The notes beneath the pieces were generated by a model. It ran no database searches, was not told the origin of the DNA, and saw only the letters and a program-made list of their open reading frames with translations. Both the position numbers and the translations under genes were made by a program. From an uncultured Flavobacteriales bacterium (GTDB lineage Bacteria; Bacteroidota; Bacteroidia; Flavobacteriales; Crocinitomicaceae), in assembly GCA_946480815.1 (NCBI GenBank), contig CAMLLB010000007.1, forward strand, positions 54,167 to 118,166: a stretch of DNA of 64,000 nt, in the 5' to 3' direction. This document shows positions 1 through 8,107 of the stretch, piece after piece; positions within the stretch are counted from its first letter, which is position 1, and every line of letters starts with the position of its first letter.

Positions 1-254
1 GGAAAAAGCTGAGTTTCTTTGTTCTGACCTCTTATTTAGGTGAACGGTACGCATTAAACCAAAATATTCCTTCCAATTTACTGGATGGGTATCTATTGTT
101 GGATGCCGGGGCTTCTTACACGCAAAAAATCAGGAAAAGCGAACTAACCCTTCGTTTAACCGTCAATAATATAATGAACAGGCAATACAGTTATATCAAT
201 TACTTTGTAATGCCGGGAACTCATTTTAATCTCAGACTTCAATATGCACTATAA
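1..254 (+). CDS. TonB-dependent receptor, C-terminal end (partial)
   Basis: The frame is open from base 3 to a TAA at 252-254 and gives about 83 residues rich in alternating aromatic and polar residues. It ends in a barrel-closing strand (PGTHFNLRLQYAL) typical of the last strands of TonB-dependent outer-membrane receptors. The start and plug domain lie to the left of the window. The stop codon lies 11 bases inside the next gene, so the two are probably translationally coupled. The following beta-propeller lipoprotein and T9SS surface protein suggest a BtuB-like corrinoid receptor, but the substrate is inferred from context only. Confidence 0.75.
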   Translation, partial: KKLSFFVLTSYLGERYALNQNIPSNLLDGYLLLDAGASYTQKIRKSELTLRLTVNNIMNRQYSYINYFVMPGTHFNLRLQYAL

Positions 255-1305
255 AATACTTCCGTTACTGTTGATCACTCTGCTCGCTTTTTCCTGTAAA
301 AAGAAGAAAGTGGAAGAGCCTGATGCTCCGCAAACACTTCATCATGGAATGCTCGTTCTGAACGAGGGCCTTTTTCAGCAAAACAATGCCACACTTGGGT
401 GGTTTGACTTTTCAAACAGCTCCTATACCGGCAATTTCTTTGAACAAAAAACAAATCGCTCACTGGGTGATACCGGGAATGACATGAAAAAGTACGGCGG
501 TAAAATCTACATTATTGTAAATGTTTCCAGTACGATCGAAGTCCTGGATGTTTCAACCGGGAACAGCATCAGTCAGATTTCCATGGTGGCAAACGGAACC
601 CCGAAACAACCGCGCTACATTACTTTCTACGGACCAAAGGCATACATCACCTGTTATGATGGATATGTGGATGTATTGGACACGGCTTCACTCAGCATTA
701 CGAACCGCATTCAGGTTGGAGCAAACCCTGAAGGTCTTACAATCAGTAACGGAAAATTGTTTGTAGCAAATTCCGGTGGATTGAACTTCCCGAATGTGGA
801 CAGTACTGTTTCTGTTATCGACCTGGGAAATTTGCAGGAAATCACACGAATTACTGTTGGAAAAAACCCGGGCTCAATTCAAACGGATACCAATGGAGAT
901 GTATATGTCATTACACGCGGCGATTACGCCGGTATTCCTTCACGCATGCACCGGATCAATGCCAATACCAATACATTGGCCCAATCCTTCACCTTTGATG
1001 CGAGTGGAATTTCGCCTTTCAATTCCAACTTCCTGATCTCCTATCACGATTTCAGTTCGGGAGACAATAAAATTGCGCTCTTCGACCCGAATACGGAAAC
1101 CATCATTGATCCGGAATACATCCCAACATCCGTGATCCAAACACTCTTTGGAGTTCATTATTCCGCCATCACCAATAAGATCTATTGTCTGGACGCAAAG
1201 AATTACACCGTAACCGGACAGGTACACGTATTTTCTCCAAACGGAGTTTTTGAAACAAGTTATAACGTGGGATTAAACCCAACAAGCATTTTAATTTATG
1301 AATAA
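244..1305 (+). CDS. YncE/DUF5074-type beta-propeller lipoprotein (BtuG-like)
   Basis: The 353-residue protein starts with a short lipoprotein signal ending in LLAFSC followed by lysines, so it is predicted to be anchored in a membrane, probably at the cell surface. The rest is made of YVTN/YncE-type blades, for example IEVLDVSTGN, VDVLDTASL, KLFVANSGG and VSVIDLGNL, as in a seven-bladed propeller. In Bacteroides a protein of this fold (BtuG) binds cobalamin on top of the BtuB receptor. It overlaps the preceding receptor gene by 11 bases and the next gene by 8. The fold is clear; cobalamin binding is an inference from gene order. Confidence 0.8.
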   Translation: MHYKILPLLLITLLAFSCKKKKVEEPDAPQTLHHGMLVLNEGLFQQNNATLGWFDFSNSSYTGNFFEQKTNRSLGDTGNDMKKYGGKIYIIVNVSSTIEVLDVSTGNSISQISMVANGTPKQPRYITFYGPKAYITCYDGYVDVLDTASLSITNRIQVGANPEGLTISNGKLFVANSGGLNFPNVDSTVSVIDLGNLQEITRITVGKNPGSIQTDTNGDVYVITRGDYAGIPSRMHRINANTNTLAQSFTFDASGISPFNSNFLISYHDFSSGDNKIALFDPNTETIIDPEYIPTSVIQTLFGVHYSAITNKIYCLDAKNYTVTGQVHVFSPNGVFETSYNVGLNPTSILIYE

Positions 1306-2275
1306 GTTCATCCTGATACTTGCATTACTTCCGGGCTTTTTACATGCTCAAAGTTTTCATCCTGCTCCCGGAAATGCGGGTACCCATGCAATTAAAAAAG
1401 ACAGTTCCTGTTTTGTTTCCTGGGCAAGTGGAGGAACAGTTACACGAGGCTTCCTGGACATTGCAGATACCACGGTAATGATAAACGGGTCCAATAAAGC
1501 CAGTTATGGAAATCTGAATCTGGCTTTAGGGCCGGCAACAGGAAATGTCACAGATATCCTTTCTCTGGGTGACAGCGGTGTTGCAACGTTGAGTTTCGAT
1601 CTGGTTATTATGGACGGACCTGGTTATGATTTTGCTGTTTTCGAGAACGGATTTATGGATAACTACATTGAAATGGCACATGTCGAAGTCAGTTCCGATG
1701 GTGTTCACTTTTTCAGATTTCCATCTACAACAGAAGTTCCATTGACAACACAAGCATCCAATGCTACTTATACAGATTGCAGAATGATCAACAACCTGGC
1801 TGGAAAATACCGCATTGGTTACGGAACTCCTTTCGATTTAAGTGATCTCCCAAATGACCCGAACCTGAATAAATCGGCTGTAACGTTGGTGAGAATCATT
1901 GATGTGATCGGGGCAATTTCAGGACATGTAACTACAGACCAGTTCGGAACTGTTATCAATGATCCGTATCCTACCCCATTCGAATCCGGTGGATTTGACC
2001 TCGAAGCAATCGGGATCATCAATGGAACACTCGGATTAACTGATTTGGATTTATTAAATGTTCGTGTTTTTCCAAATCCAACAAGTGACCAGCTTCAAAT
2101 TACACTTCCCGGTGAAGCAAATTTAAGTCTTTACTCACCTGATGGAAGATTATTGCTCACGATGGACCATATGGATTCAAGCAGTATTTCTTTAAATGAA
2201 TTCACCCCAGGAATGTACAATTTGACAATAATACAAAACGGTAAGCAACAGACTTTGAATATTTTGAAGAATTAA
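1298..2275 (+). CDS. T9SS-sorted surface protein of a probable corrinoid-uptake operon
   Basis: A 325-residue exported protein with a signal peptide (about residues 1-17, ending LHAQ). The central region (about 20-240) has the pattern of cell-surface proteins often encoded beside BtuB-like receptors and DUF5074 propellers in Bacteroidota: GPGYDFAVFENGF, HVEVSSDGVHFF, AGKYRIGYGTPFDLSDL and GGFDLEAIGI. The last 70 residues are a type A T9SS sorting domain (VFPNPTSDQL ... LNEFTPGMYNLTI). It starts 8 bases before the stop of the propeller gene. It is probably a surface corrinoid-binding or handling protein; no catalytic motif is visible. Confidence 0.75.
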   Translation: MNKFILILALLPGFLHAQSFHPAPGNAGTHAIKKDSSCFVSWASGGTVTRGFLDIADTTVMINGSNKASYGNLNLALGPATGNVTDILSLGDSGVATLSFDLVIMDGPGYDFAVFENGFMDNYIEMAHVEVSSDGVHFFRFPSTTEVPLTTQASNATYTDCRMINNLAGKYRIGYGTPFDLSDLPNDPNLNKSAVTLVRIIDVIGAISGHVTTDQFGTVINDPYPTPFESGGFDLEAIGIINGTLGLTDLDLLNVRVFPNPTSDQLQITLPGEANLSLYSPDGRLLLTMDHMDSSSISLNEFTPGMYNLTIIQNGKQQTLNILKN

Positions 2276-2283
2276 ATTCAAAC

Positions 2284-2301
2284 TTTCAATTATTATTGAA
2301 A
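2284..2301. promoter_or_regulatory. Probable GbsR-type operator, copy 1
   Basis: An inverted repeat TTTCAA-N6-TTGAAA lies 20 bases before the regulator start, just upstream of a TATATTTG box. The same architecture, with a different 6-base spacer, occurs at 2849-2866 before the next gene. Binding by the neighbouring regulator is an inference. Confidence 0.6.
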
Positions 2302-2309
2302 ATATTGTA

Positions 2310-2317
2310 TATATTTG
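2310..2317 (+). promoter_or_regulatory. Bacteroidota -7 promoter box
   Basis: TATATTTG matches the Bacteroidota -7 consensus TAnnTTTG. It ends only 4 bases before the ATG at 2322, so a transcript from it would be nearly leaderless. The operator at 2284-2301 would occupy the upstream promoter region. Confidence 0.35.
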
Positions 2318-2321
2318 ATTC

Positions 2322-2819
2322 ATGGAATTAGAACAAGCCAAACAGCAATTTATTCAAACCTGGGGGAATTTCGGATCTCAATGGGGAATCAATCGCTCTA
2401 TGGCACAGGTTCATGCCCTGCTGATTGTAAGTGACAGTCCGCTTTGTACGGAAGATATTATGGAACGGCTTTCCATTTCAAGGGGAAATGCCAACATGAA
2501 TATCCGCGAGCTGGCCAACTGGAATTTAATCTACAAAGAGAGTATTACCGGGGATCGCAAAGAATATTTCCGGGCAGAAAAGGATATGTGGGAAGTTGCA
2601 AAACGCATTGTAAAAGAACGTAAACGCAGAGAGTTGGAACCTTTGCAGCAACACCTGGCAGAACTCAAAAAAGTAGAGCAATCCTATGAATCGATTTCAT
2701 TTGTCGCTACCATTGAAAATATTGAACGCCTGGTAAGCAGACTGGATTCACTTTCGGGCACCTTAATGAAAGCAGATGAACACGTGTTCTTTGGAAAAAT
2801 TTTGAATTTGTTCAAATAA
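2322..2819 (+). CDS. GbsR/MarR family transcriptional regulator
   Basis: The 165-residue cytoplasmic protein has a MarR-type winged helix-turn-helix at about residues 20-75. Its signature, LCTEDIMERLSISRGNANMNIRELANWNLIY, is characteristic of the GbsR subgroup, and a basic and acidic helical tail (about 85-150) probably dimerises. It heads a set with a DCC thiol-oxidoreductase-like protein and a TIGR01777 epimerase, a gene order common in flavobacteria. Matching inverted repeats before this gene and before the next one suggest that it regulates itself and its neighbours, probably as a repressor. The effector is unknown. Confidence 0.85.
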   Translation: MELEQAKQQFIQTWGNFGSQWGINRSMAQVHALLIVSDSPLCTEDIMERLSISRGNANMNIRELANWNLIYKESITGDRKEYFRAEKDMWEVAKRIVKERKRRELEPLQQHLAELKKVEQSYESISFVATIENIERLVSRLDSLSGTLMKADEHVFFGKILNLFK

Positions 2820-2848
2820 AGATCAACTTCTCTTTTTTTGATTTTAAT

Positions 2849-2866
2849 TTTCAAAATATATTGAAA
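2849..2866. promoter_or_regulatory. Probable GbsR-type operator, copy 2
   Basis: A second TTTCAA-N6-TTGAAA site in the 76-base gap between the regulator and the DCC gene, 29 bases before the DCC start. Its half-sites are identical to those at 2284-2301. Confidence 0.55.
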
Positions 2867-2895
2867 CTTTTGAATTAACAATAAATAAAAATATC

Positions 2896-3720
2896 ATGGA
2901 AAATATAGCCTTACTTTATGACGAAGACTGTCCGCTGTGTCGCTGGTATACACGCATATTCGTGAAATACGGGATTATTCGTACGGAAGGAAGAATTTCT
3001 TACAATCAGTACATCGCTCTTCATCCGAATGAAGTTGATACGACCATCGCTCAGACAAAAATTGCCTGTATCAATCATCAAACAAACCAAATTCTTTATG
3101 GAATAGACGGATTGGTAGCGATCCTCGGAAACCGTTTCAGGATTATCGGGATTCTTGGAAATTTTAAACCCATCAATTGGTTGTTGAAACTACTCTATTT
3201 ATTCTTTAGCTATAACAGACGAATAGTTGCTCCCGCCGCCCCAAGAAATTTCGGCTGTGCATGTGAACCTGCTAAATCTGTTCTTTGGAGAACCATCTTT
3301 ATCGGTACCATGAGCTATTTCACTTACCTGATCGTTCATTGGTATTTTACAAGGTTCCTGGCAGATTACCTGGTTATGAATCCCGTAAATGATCTGTTGC
3401 TCCTGCTTGCACAAATCGGTTTCCAGGCACTTGTGTTCATCGGCTTCCGACAAGAAAACAGCTATGACTATTTGGGACATTTGGTTTTCACTTCTTTCCT
3501 AGGAGCACTGATACTCCTGTTTTTCGGTATTGGAATTCAGCTGGTAAGTCTTACGGGAATCCAGGTTGAGTTTCTGGCGGTTGTCTGCTACGGGATAACA
3601 GTTGCATTCATGTTCTTTGAGCACAAAAGACGTGTCCATTTAAAAGAATGGACGTGGAAACTGAGTCTCAGCTGGATTCTGTTCAGAGTATGTATTTATC
3701 CGCTCGTATTCCAACTTTAA
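2896..3720 (+). CDS. DCC family (DUF393) protein with membrane domain
   Basis: Residues 1-110 form a DUF393 domain, a thioredoxin-like fold with the signature YDEDCPLCRWY near the N-terminus, where the CxxC pair is the presumed redox site. From about residue 130 the protein has four or five hydrophobic segments (for example IGTMSYFTYLIVHWYF and ALILLFFGIGIQLV), so this is a fusion with an integral membrane part, 274 residues in all. It lies between the GbsR-type regulator and the TIGR01777 gene and has its own upstream operator copy. The redox substrate is unknown. Confidence 0.8.
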   Translation: MENIALLYDEDCPLCRWYTRIFVKYGIIRTEGRISYNQYIALHPNEVDTTIAQTKIACINHQTNQILYGIDGLVAILGNRFRIIGILGNFKPINWLLKLLYLFFSYNRRIVAPAAPRNFGCACEPAKSVLWRTIFIGTMSYFTYLIVHWYFTRFLADYLVMNPVNDLLLLLAQIGFQALVFIGFRQENSYDYLGHLVFTSFLGALILLFFGIGIQLVSLTGIQVEFLAVVCYGITVAFMFFEHKRRVHLKEWTWKLSLSWILFRVCIYPLVFQL

Positions 3721-3731
3721 TTTCGACGACC

Positions 3732-4649
3732 ATGAAAAAAATCGTTCTCTTTGCTGCAAACGGGTTTATTGGCGAATCCATCATCGACTTTGTCAATACA
3801 TATCAAAAAGAATTTGAGGTGATTGCAGTTTCCAGGAAACCTATTCCCGGATTACCATCCCAAACCCGACAAGCTATTTGGGATGGCAAAACCCTGGGTG
3901 ACTGGGCCGATCATCTTGAAGGAGCTGATCTTGTAATCAATCTGGCGGGAAAATCTGTCAATTGTAGGTATACCAAAAAGAACAAGGCTGAAATCTTTGC
4001 TTCCAGGCTGGACAGTACCAAAATTATCGGAGAAGCAATCCAGGATTGCGAGCAAAAACCTGCTTGTTGGATCAATATTGCCAGCGCCACCATTTATGAA
4101 CATTCACTGGAGCGGGCTAACACAGAGGACGCTGGAATAATCGGAAAAGGATTTTCCGTCAATGTCTGCAGAGCCTGGGAAAAAGAATTTTTTGCTTTCA
4201 AGGACCTTCCTACCAAACAAATCCTTGTGCGTTCTACCATTGTTTTAGGCAAAAAAGGCGGGGTTTATCCGGTATTGAAAAAACTTGCCCGCTTTGGCCT
4301 GGGAGGAAAAATGGGACCGGGAAACCAATTCATCAGCTGGATTCACATAACTGATTTTTGCAGAGCTCTCTTTTTTGCATATGAAAAATCCGTTTCAGGT
4401 ATTTACAATTTAGGTTCCCCGAATCCTGTCCGGAATAAGGATTTTCAAACAGAATTACGTAAAAGCCTGCATATCCCCTATTTTGTGAATCAGCCTGAGT
4501 GGATGTTGAAACTCGGTGCGCTTCTTCTTGGAACAGAAACGGAGCTAATTTTAAAAAGCAGGTATGTTTTTCCTCAAAAATTAATCAATCAGGGATTTCG
4601 GTTTGAATTTCCAACTATTCAATCATGCTTAAATGAGTTAAATCCCTGA
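3732..4649 (+). CDS. TIGR01777 family NAD(P)-dependent epimerase/oxidoreductase
   Basis: I start this gene at the ATG at 3732, 11 bases after the DCC stop. An in-frame ATG at 3648 would overlap the DCC gene and add 28 residues before the Rossmann strand. The 305-residue protein opens with KKIVLFAANGFIGESI, the nucleotide-binding turn of extended short-chain dehydrogenases. It then shows ADLVINLAGKSVN and the TIGR01777 region GKKGGVYPVLKKLARFGLGGKMGPGNQFISWIHITD. Members include plant SulA-like epimerases and bacterial YfcH; the substrate is not established. It is probably cotranscribed with the two genes before it. Confidence 0.85.
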   Translation: MKKIVLFAANGFIGESIIDFVNTYQKEFEVIAVSRKPIPGLPSQTRQAIWDGKTLGDWADHLEGADLVINLAGKSVNCRYTKKNKAEIFASRLDSTKIIGEAIQDCEQKPACWINIASATIYEHSLERANTEDAGIIGKGFSVNVCRAWEKEFFAFKDLPTKQILVRSTIVLGKKGGVYPVLKKLARFGLGGKMGPGNQFISWIHITDFCRALFFAYEKSVSGIYNLGSPNPVRNKDFQTELRKSLHIPYFVNQPEWMLKLGALLLGTETELILKSRYVFPQKLINQGFRFEFPTIQSCLNELNP

Positions 4650-4715
4650 CCCTAAACACGTGTTATTTCACTATAATTCTTTAGACTTCTAACAGCTTGA
4701 ATCAAATTCATGATA

Positions 4716-4740
4716 TTTTAACAGAAATGCTCTGTTAAAA
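4716..4740. terminator. Weak hairpin after the TIGR01777 gene
   Basis: A 10-bp stem (TTTTAACAGA / TCTGTTAAAA) with a 5-base loop lies in the 177-base gap, followed 8 bases later by a run of T. It may end the upstream operon; the stem is AT-rich and the call is tentative. Confidence 0.3.
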
Positions 4741-4826
4741 CAAACATTTTTTCAAATTATATATACCTTCACGCAACGTATGAATTAATATTTTCGTTTT
4801 ATAACCAACGAATCAAAATTGAGATT

Positions 4827-5291
4827 ATGAATAAAATAAATGTTTTAGTTAAGACGACATTGTTTTTTGTTGGGATGCTGCTTTGCTTAAGCACAGCATT
4901 TTCTCAGGAAAGAATACCTGTAGATGCCATAACACCTGAATGGACTTTCTTCAAAGAAGTAAAAGGAGTGAAGTTTTACCTAAAAGAAGAGAAAGCTACT
5001 GTGACAGAAGGCAAGCAACCACTTACATTTGTACTTGTAAAATTAGAGAACACAAATAATAAGCCTGTAAAATTAATTTACAATTTAGCTGCTCATTACA
5101 ACGAAGGATGTGTGAACTGTGGAAACAGCCAGGAAGCAAGAAAATTGGTTGAAATTCCTGCCAACCAAACGGTTGAAGGGAAATATGACTCCGGAAACTG
5201 TCCTACTTCAGTATTGTTGTATAATCCAAACAACAAATTATCCTGGAAACCGGTGGCAGTTGCTATTGAAAACCTAATTATAAACTTTTAA
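4827..5291 (+). CDS. Exported hypothetical protein
   Basis: A 154-residue protein with a signal peptide (about 1-26, ending TAFSQ). The mature part looks like one beta-sandwich, with alternating hydrophobic strands such as LTFVLVKLENTNNKPVKLIYNLAAHY. It holds three cysteines, in CVNC and NCPTS, that could form disulfides. I do not recognise the family. The next gene, a CHU_C gliding-type secreted protein, starts 3 bases after the stop, so the two are very probably one transcript and may work together at the cell surface. Confidence 0.7.
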   Translation: MNKINVLVKTTLFFVGMLLCLSTAFSQERIPVDAITPEWTFFKEVKGVKFYLKEEKATVTEGKQPLTFVLVKLENTNNKPVKLIYNLAAHYNEGCVNCGNSQEARKLVEIPANQTVEGKYDSGNCPTSVLLYNPNNKLSWKPVAVAIENLIINF

Positions 5292-5294
5292 GTC

Positions 5295-7244
5295 ATGAAG
5301 CATTTAATAATTACTCTTTTCGTAGCATTAATCGGTTCTTTTAGTGCTTATTCTCAAGCAAACTTGTGTTCAATTACGATTACTCCTTCGGATACTACTA
5401 TTTGTCCGGGAGATTCTGTTCACGTAGTTGCAGTTGCAAACTTAATTAACGCGAACCAGTCATTTAACTTCAATGGTTCTGCATTACCTCCGGGATGGAC
5501 AGCTGGTGGAGCTACAACGTTCAGTGCGCCTTGTGGACCAAATCCGACAGGAACACCGTATTACTGGGCATCTACTTCGACCGGAGTACCAAACATTACC
5601 ACAGCTGCTTTCGATATCAGTTGTGGAGGATTCATCACATTCGATATGGTTTATTCTGTTCAGGGTGGTCCTACTCCTTGTGAAGGTCCGGATGAAATGG
5701 ATGAAGGTGTTGCCCTTCAATACAGTACCGATGGCGGAGCTACCTGGATAACAATCTATTATTATGTTCCGGATGGAACTACAACAACGGTTATTTCAAC
5801 AAGTTCAACAAGTGTTGCAACAGGTCCGACAGCATTTACAACATGGAGCACATTTAATGTGAACATTCCGGCAGGTGCTCAAACAACCAATACAATGTTC
5901 CGTTGGAACCAACCGAACTCTTCAGGTTCTTGTTGTGATAACTGGGGATTGGATAACATCTTTATCAATGCAACAGGAGCTCCATGTGGTTCAACTGCTG
6001 TATTGGACTGGAGTAATGGAATGGGAGACACGACTAATTATTGGGTAGTACCATACGGTGATACAACATTTACATGTGACGTATACGATACAGCGGGGAA
6101 CTACCAGTGTACTTCTTTACCTGTAACCATTCAATTGTATGATGATATCCTGAATTACAACTTACAGGATTTTGCTTACTCTTACTGTCCTACAACAAAT
6201 CCATCCGTTCAGGTTACAAATATCGCCGGATCAATTCCTCCATACTCTGTAAACTGGACAGACATTCCAAGTACAAACAACCCGCAAGTCTTATCTACCG
6301 GTGGTGCCGAGCACGACTCGATAACTTACCATGTGACGATTACGGATGGCTGTGGATTCTTCCGAAATGACAGTGTTGTACTCGTCGTCAACAAACTGCT
6401 CAATATTGACTCGCTCGTTGCATATGATGCCAGTGCGTGTATCAATGACGGTGCTGTTGTAGCGTATGTTTCCGGACTAACAGCGGTAAACAACCAACCG
6501 ATGTATAACTGGCATGGTCCGGGAGCTACAAACCCAAGCTTTATTAATTCTACAGTTTGGACAAACCGCTCTCCGGGATGGTACTACTTTACAGTAACTG
6601 ATGATGTTTGTACGGATTCGGACAGTGTTCAAATTGAGATTAAAAATCCTCCTGCAGCAATTATTGACGCAAATCCTTTATCAGGTTGTGCTCCGTTTAA
6701 TGTGACATTCGAAAACAATAGTCAGAATTCAACACATTACCTGTGGGATTTTGGTGACGGTACGGTGATCAATGTAAACGACATGAATTCACAAAACCAT
6801 TCTTACTCCGGTAATGCTACGATCATGTTGGTTGCATATGATGCAAGTAACTGTTCGGATACAGCTTATGTAAGTGTTTCTGTTCAAACTTGCGGATGTA
6901 CTGATCCATTGGCTATTAACTACGATCCTACTGCAGTAGCAAATGACGGATCATGCAGCTACCCGGAACCGATCTTTACTGTTCCGAATATCTTTACACC
7001 AAACGGTGACGGAGACAATGACTTCTTTGAGTTTGTAGTTACAAACTACTCAAACATTGAGTTCGAGGTTGTGAATCGTTGGGGGAATCCTATCTTCCAG
7101 GGTTCAGGTTTGACACCGAAGTGGGATGGGAAAGTTGACGGAACTATTTCAGCTGACGGAGTTTATTTCGTGACTTACAAAATCACAAGTGTTAAAGGCG
7201 ATAAAGTGATCGAAGGACAAACTTTTGTTCACCTGGTTCGCTAA
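5295..7244 (+). CDS. Multidomain secreted protein with PKD and CHU_C (T9SS type B) domains
   Basis: A 649-residue exported protein. After the signal peptide (about 1-20) comes a reelin-repeat-like jelly roll at about 50-230 (SALPPGWTAGG, VALQYSTDGGATWITIYYY). Ig-like strands follow, then a PKD domain at about 460-530 (YLWDFGDGT, NHSYSGNATIMLVAYD). A calcium-binding-type loop lies at about 535-556 (CTDPLAINYDPTA..NDGSC). The C-terminal 85 residues are a gliding-motility-associated CHU_C domain (FTPNGDGDNDFFEF, VNRWGNPIFQ, DGTISADGVYFV), which marks type B substrates of T9SS. It is probably an adhesin or extracellular matrix protein, and it follows the small exported protein by 3 bases. Confidence 0.85.
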   Translation: MKHLIITLFVALIGSFSAYSQANLCSITITPSDTTICPGDSVHVVAVANLINANQSFNFNGSALPPGWTAGGATTFSAPCGPNPTGTPYYWASTSTGVPNITTAAFDISCGGFITFDMVYSVQGGPTPCEGPDEMDEGVALQYSTDGGATWITIYYYVPDGTTTTVISTSSTSVATGPTAFTTWSTFNVNIPAGAQTTNTMFRWNQPNSSGSCCDNWGLDNIFINATGAPCGSTAVLDWSNGMGDTTNYWVVPYGDTTFTCDVYDTAGNYQCTSLPVTIQLYDDILNYNLQDFAYSYCPTTNPSVQVTNIAGSIPPYSVNWTDIPSTNNPQVLSTGGAEHDSITYHVTITDGCGFFRNDSVVLVVNKLLNIDSLVAYDASACINDGAVVAYVSGLTAVNNQPMYNWHGPGATNPSFINSTVWTNRSPGWYYFTVTDDVCTDSDSVQIEIKNPPAAIIDANPLSGCAPFNVTFENNSQNSTHYLWDFGDGTVINVNDMNSQNHSYSGNATIMLVAYDASNCSDTAYVSVSVQTCGCTDPLAINYDPTAVANDGSCSYPEPIFTVPNIFTPNGDGDNDFFEFVVTNYSNIEFEVVNRWGNPIFQGSGLTPKWDGKVDGTISADGVYFVTYKITSVKGDKVIEGQTFVHLVR

Positions 7245-7262
7245 TCTAAAATAATTCGTTTG

Positions 7263-7307
7263 AAAAATCCCGAAGCGATAGTCATATCAGCTTCGGGATT
7301 TTTTTAT
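7263..7307 (+). terminator. Rho-independent terminator
   Basis: A 14-bp perfect stem (AAAAATCCCGAAGC / GCTTCGGGATTTTT) with a 13-base loop and a T run lies 18 bases after the CHU_C gene stop. Confidence 0.85.
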
Positions 7308-7338
7308 TTTTGATCATCCGATTTCACAAAAACAAACG

Positions 7339-8106
7339 ATGTTTTTCATTCTCTCAAAAATATTGCTTTTCACGATCAGTCCATATACCTGGCTGCTGAT
7401 CGCTTTGTATTTCGCCTTCTTTTCAAAAAAGTCCCTTCGGGCAAAAAGAGCAAAATACTGTGCTGTTTTTATCGCTTTATTCTTTAGCAATACCTTTATA
7501 TTTAAGGAAGTATGCAGACAATGGGAAATTTTCGGAATCCCTTCTTCGGCTGTCAAACATTACGATGTTGCAGTTGTTCTCACCGGAATGGCCGAATACA
7601 ACAATGACCTGAAAGTATTGAGTGCACGAAGAGGAATTGACCGGATCTGGCAAACAATTTCACTCTATAAAGCAGGGAAAATCGACCGGATATTAATTAC
7701 CGGAGACCACGGATACATCCTTGACAAAGGACTGCATGAGGCTTCCCAATTAAAAGAAACACTCGTTCATTGGGGAATTCCGGAACATGTGATCATTACC
7801 GAAACAAAATCAAAAAACACGTACGAAAATGCAGTAGAATCCAAGAAAATTCTGGACCGCTTATTCCCGAATTCCAACGCGATCCTTTTGGTTACTTCCG
7901 GAAAACACATGCGTCGTGCAAGAGCCTGTTTCAAGAAGATCGGCGTTCAGTGTGATACCTATTCCACAGATTTGTACACCGGTCCCAACCGTTCCTATGC
8001 CTTTGATGAGATACTTATTCCGGATGTCAGTACAATGAACGATTGGCATGGTCTATTGAAAGAAATGTTCGGATACCTTGCTTATGATATGACTGGCAAG
8101 ATTTGA
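7339..8106 (+). CDS. YdcF/ElyC family (DUF218) membrane protein
   Basis: The 255-residue protein has two N-terminal hydrophobic segments (about 1-28 and 40-58) and a DUF218 domain from about residue 77. Its motifs are YDVAVVLTGMAEYN, RILITGDHG, TYENAVESKKIL and AILLVTSGKHMRRARACF, as in E. coli YdcF, SanA and ElyC. Members are linked to envelope integrity and lipid-carrier metabolism, but the biochemical activity is poorly defined. It is a single gene after a terminator and converges with the next gene on the opposite strand, leaving 1 base between the stops. Confidence 0.85.
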   Translation: MFFILSKILLFTISPYTWLLIALYFAFFSKKSLRAKRAKYCAVFIALFFSNTFIFKEVCRQWEIFGIPSSAVKHYDVAVVLTGMAEYNNDLKVLSARRGIDRIWQTISLYKAGKIDRILITGDHGYILDKGLHEASQLKETLVHWGIPEHVIITETKSKNTYENAVESKKILDRLFPNSNAILLVTSGKHMRRARACFKKIGVQCDTYSTDLYTGPNRSYAFDEILIPDVSTMNDWHGLLKEMFGYLAYDMTGKI

Positions 8107-8107
8107 T

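Noticed and set aside
3648..3731. Longer N-terminus for the TIGR01777 protein
   Set aside because: It would overlap the DCC gene by 73 bases and place 28 unrelated residues before the nucleotide-binding strand.
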